A stretch of 64,000 nucleotides of DNA from Nocardia arthritidis NBRC 100137 (GTDB lineage Bacteria > Actinomycetota > Actinomycetes > Mycobacteriales > Mycobacteriaceae), in contig NZ_BDBB01000023.1 of NCBI RefSeq assembly GCF_001612765.1, positions 1 to 64,000 of the forward strand. The letters are read 5' to 3'. This document shows, one piece after another, positions 40,801-43,800 of the stretch. The stretch's first letter is position 1, and every line of letters begins with the position of its first letter. Both the position numbers and the translations under genes were made by a program. The notes under the pieces are model-generated. The model ran no database searches. It saw only the letters and a list, made by a program, of their open reading frames with translations, and was not told where the DNA came from.

Positions 40801-43800
40801 GGCCACCGCCGCGTCGTACGCATCGCGGCACTCGGCCAACTTCGTCCGAGCTTGCCGGAGCTGTTCCTGAGCCGCGCGCGCGGCTTCGACGGCCACTCGA
40901 TCCTCCGTCGTGCCCCGCCCGAAGAGATCGCGCATCTTGTCGCCGAGGCCGAGGCCGAGGCGGGTGGCCCGCTCATGCTCCTCCGCCACCCGTACGGCCT
41001 TCTCCTGCCGCTTCAGCGCGGCATGCGCGGCCTGCTCGCGCTCGGCCGCCGCTTCGACACGCTGCCGGTGGTGTTCGCGCACGAGCTCGTTCTGCTGCCG
41101 CTCTGCCGCAATACGCTGCTCTACTTCGGCTCTCGCCTTCGCACGTGCGTCCGCGGCGGGGTCTTCATGGCGAGCGGCGGTCGGTGCGTCCGAGTCATCC
41201 TGCGCGCGAGAATGTTCGGGTTTTGACTTGGGGGTTGGTGTGTCCGCGTCGTCGGCGGTATCAGATTTCGTCTTCGCTTGTTGCTCGCTCGCACCATCGT
41301 CGCCGGCACGTCCGCCGGGGGCATCGTCCCCTCTGGGGTCGGACCCGTCGGGTTTCGGCCGCGACGCTTGCTCAGCGTCGTCGGGATGAGCCTTGGCCTG
41401 TTGCTCATTCGCGCCACCGTCGGCCGTGCGGCCGTGCTCCGATTGCGGTTCGCCTGCCGCACGCGGCGTGTTCCGGTTGCCATTCTCGGTGGCGTGAGTC
41501 GTCGTCGATCCGGGTGGTGCCGAGCCGTCCTCGGCCGGCCCGCGCGCTCCTTCGACCGGTTCGACGGCCGGAGGGCGCTCCGCGGCAGCATTCTTCGGGG
41601 CCGACACACGTGGCGGCCGATTGCCTCCGGCAGCAGCGGGCGAACCACCGGCAGCGGGTGTGCCGGGCTGGACGCCTGCGGCCGGTCGTGCCGGGCCGCC
41701 CGATGGCTGCACGGTCTGCCGCTGCTGCCCGGCCGCGTCCGCGAACCTGTCCCCGCCGGGGGTGCGCGGGCCGGAATCACCGCGCTGTGGAGCGGGTGAC
41801 GGGTCGGTGGTGAGCGTCATGCTCGGGGACACGTCGTGGTCCGATGACAGTCCTTCGGCCGAATCCTTGTGCGCCGCCGCCGGTACCAGCTCGGACACGA
41901 CCGGTTCGGGCTCGGTGACCACGTCGGAAGCCCGTTGTGCCCCTTGGCCCTCGGTCGCCGACGCGGTCGTGCTCTGTTGCGCCGATGCGTCGTGCGGGCC
42001 GGCCGTGACCACTCGCGGACCGGATTCCTCCGCCGACGCGGTCGTGCTCTGCTGCGCCGATGCGTCGTGCGGGTCGGCCGTGACGGGTCGCGGACCGGAT
42101 TCCTCGTCCGCTGCGACACCTCGTTGCCGAACCGATGACGACGGCCCGGCCGCCGGATCGTCGCCTCGGGCATCCGCGGCGGCGCGGCCTCGCCCGGCCG
42201 GCCCCTCGCCCGCCGTGTCCCGGCCGCCGGGATGCGGTCGGGCCGTGGCGGCGGCGTTGTCCGGCACCGCGGCATGCTCCGGAGTGGAATAGGTTGCCGC
42301 CGAGGGCTTTTCGGAGGCGACCTGGTTGCCGTGAGCCGGCCCGGGCGCGACATCTGCCGGTCGAGCACTGCCTTCGCCGGTATCCGTGGGATGTGGCCGC
42401 ACCGAGTGGTCGGGCCCGGCTGCAGGGTGATCATGTTCGGTGATCTGTCGTGCTGTGCCCGCGTTCTCGGCGGTGCTGTGATCCGAGTCGTGCGGTGCTG
42501 GAGGCAGTTCCCCGTCGACAGGAGCTTCAGCGGCGCCGACGGTTTCGGAATCCGGTCGTGCGGCAGGAGCGTTCCGTGACCCGGGCGCCTCCGCCGATGT
42601 CGGATCCGTCCCGATGCTCGGCACGCCGACCGGGTTGACGGTGGACGCGATGGCGGCTGCGGGGAAGGTGACGGTCTTGACGGGATTGACGTTGTCGATC
42701 AGGGCGCCGGGCATGCCTGCGGGTGGTTCCCAGTCCATGCTGTTGTTCGGCACGGAGAACGGCTGCTCCGGAGGCGGCTTGTGCCCTTTCGGCGGCGATA
42801 CATCAAGTGGTTGATTGCCTCCATCAGCTTTCGGCGTTGTCCCTGCGGGAGCTGCGGGGGCCGGATCCGCGGGTGTGGCAACGGCGTCGGAGGGGGGCTT
42901 GACGGACTTGACCGGGTTGAGGTTGTCGGGCGACACATTCGGCAGATTCGGGGGCTGCCAGTCGGCATTGTTCAATGCGAGGGTGGGACGGGCCGGGGCG
43001 TCCGCGGTTGCCCCGGTTTGGCGCAGCAGCGCGACAAGATTGTCGATCTGTTGTTGCTGATGGGTGGGGGAGGGGTTGTTCGGATCGAAGTCAGCGGTGA
43101 CGATGCCATGCGAGCGCAGTGCGTCGACGAGCGAACCAGGCGACGCTTCGGCGGTGGTGACATCCGGTGCGGCAGCGGGTTGGGCAGTCGGGTCGGGAAG
43201 TGGTGCCCGGCTGCGCATCCCCTGTGCGGCAAAGGCTGCCGCGCCGATGAATCCGCTACCCATACCGGGGATCAGGCCCTCGGTGAAGGCCTTGCGGCTG
43301 AACGGCTGGTCCGACAGCGCAAGCGAGACGGCGGTGCCGCCGAGAGCGCCGACGGCTCCGGCTCCGGCTCCGACCATGGTGGTGCCGGCGAGCTGCAGGG
43401 CTACCCTTCCCGCGGTGCTGTTGGCGTTTGCGCCGATGGTGGCGACCTTCGGCCCTGCCCAGAGTCCGAACAGCATGCCGAAAAGGCCACCGACACCGCC
43501 GGCGGCCGTCGCCACGCCGACCGACTTCCAATCCATCTGTTCGCGGTCGCCCTTGGCAACCTGAATCGCCTGGGCACCGGCTTGGGTGCCGCCGCCCAGT
43601 GCTACCCCGATCATGACTCCGTTGCGCAGCAGCACCATCGAGCCGCGTTCCGCGGCCAGTTCCGCACCGCGTCCGGACAGGAATGCCACGAACCTCATCC
43701 ACGCGCGCTGCGCCGCGGTTCGGGTCGCCATCTGTGCTATGGCGGCCTGGATCGGACCACCGGCCGCGAACATCAATGCGCACCGGGCCAGCTGGATGGC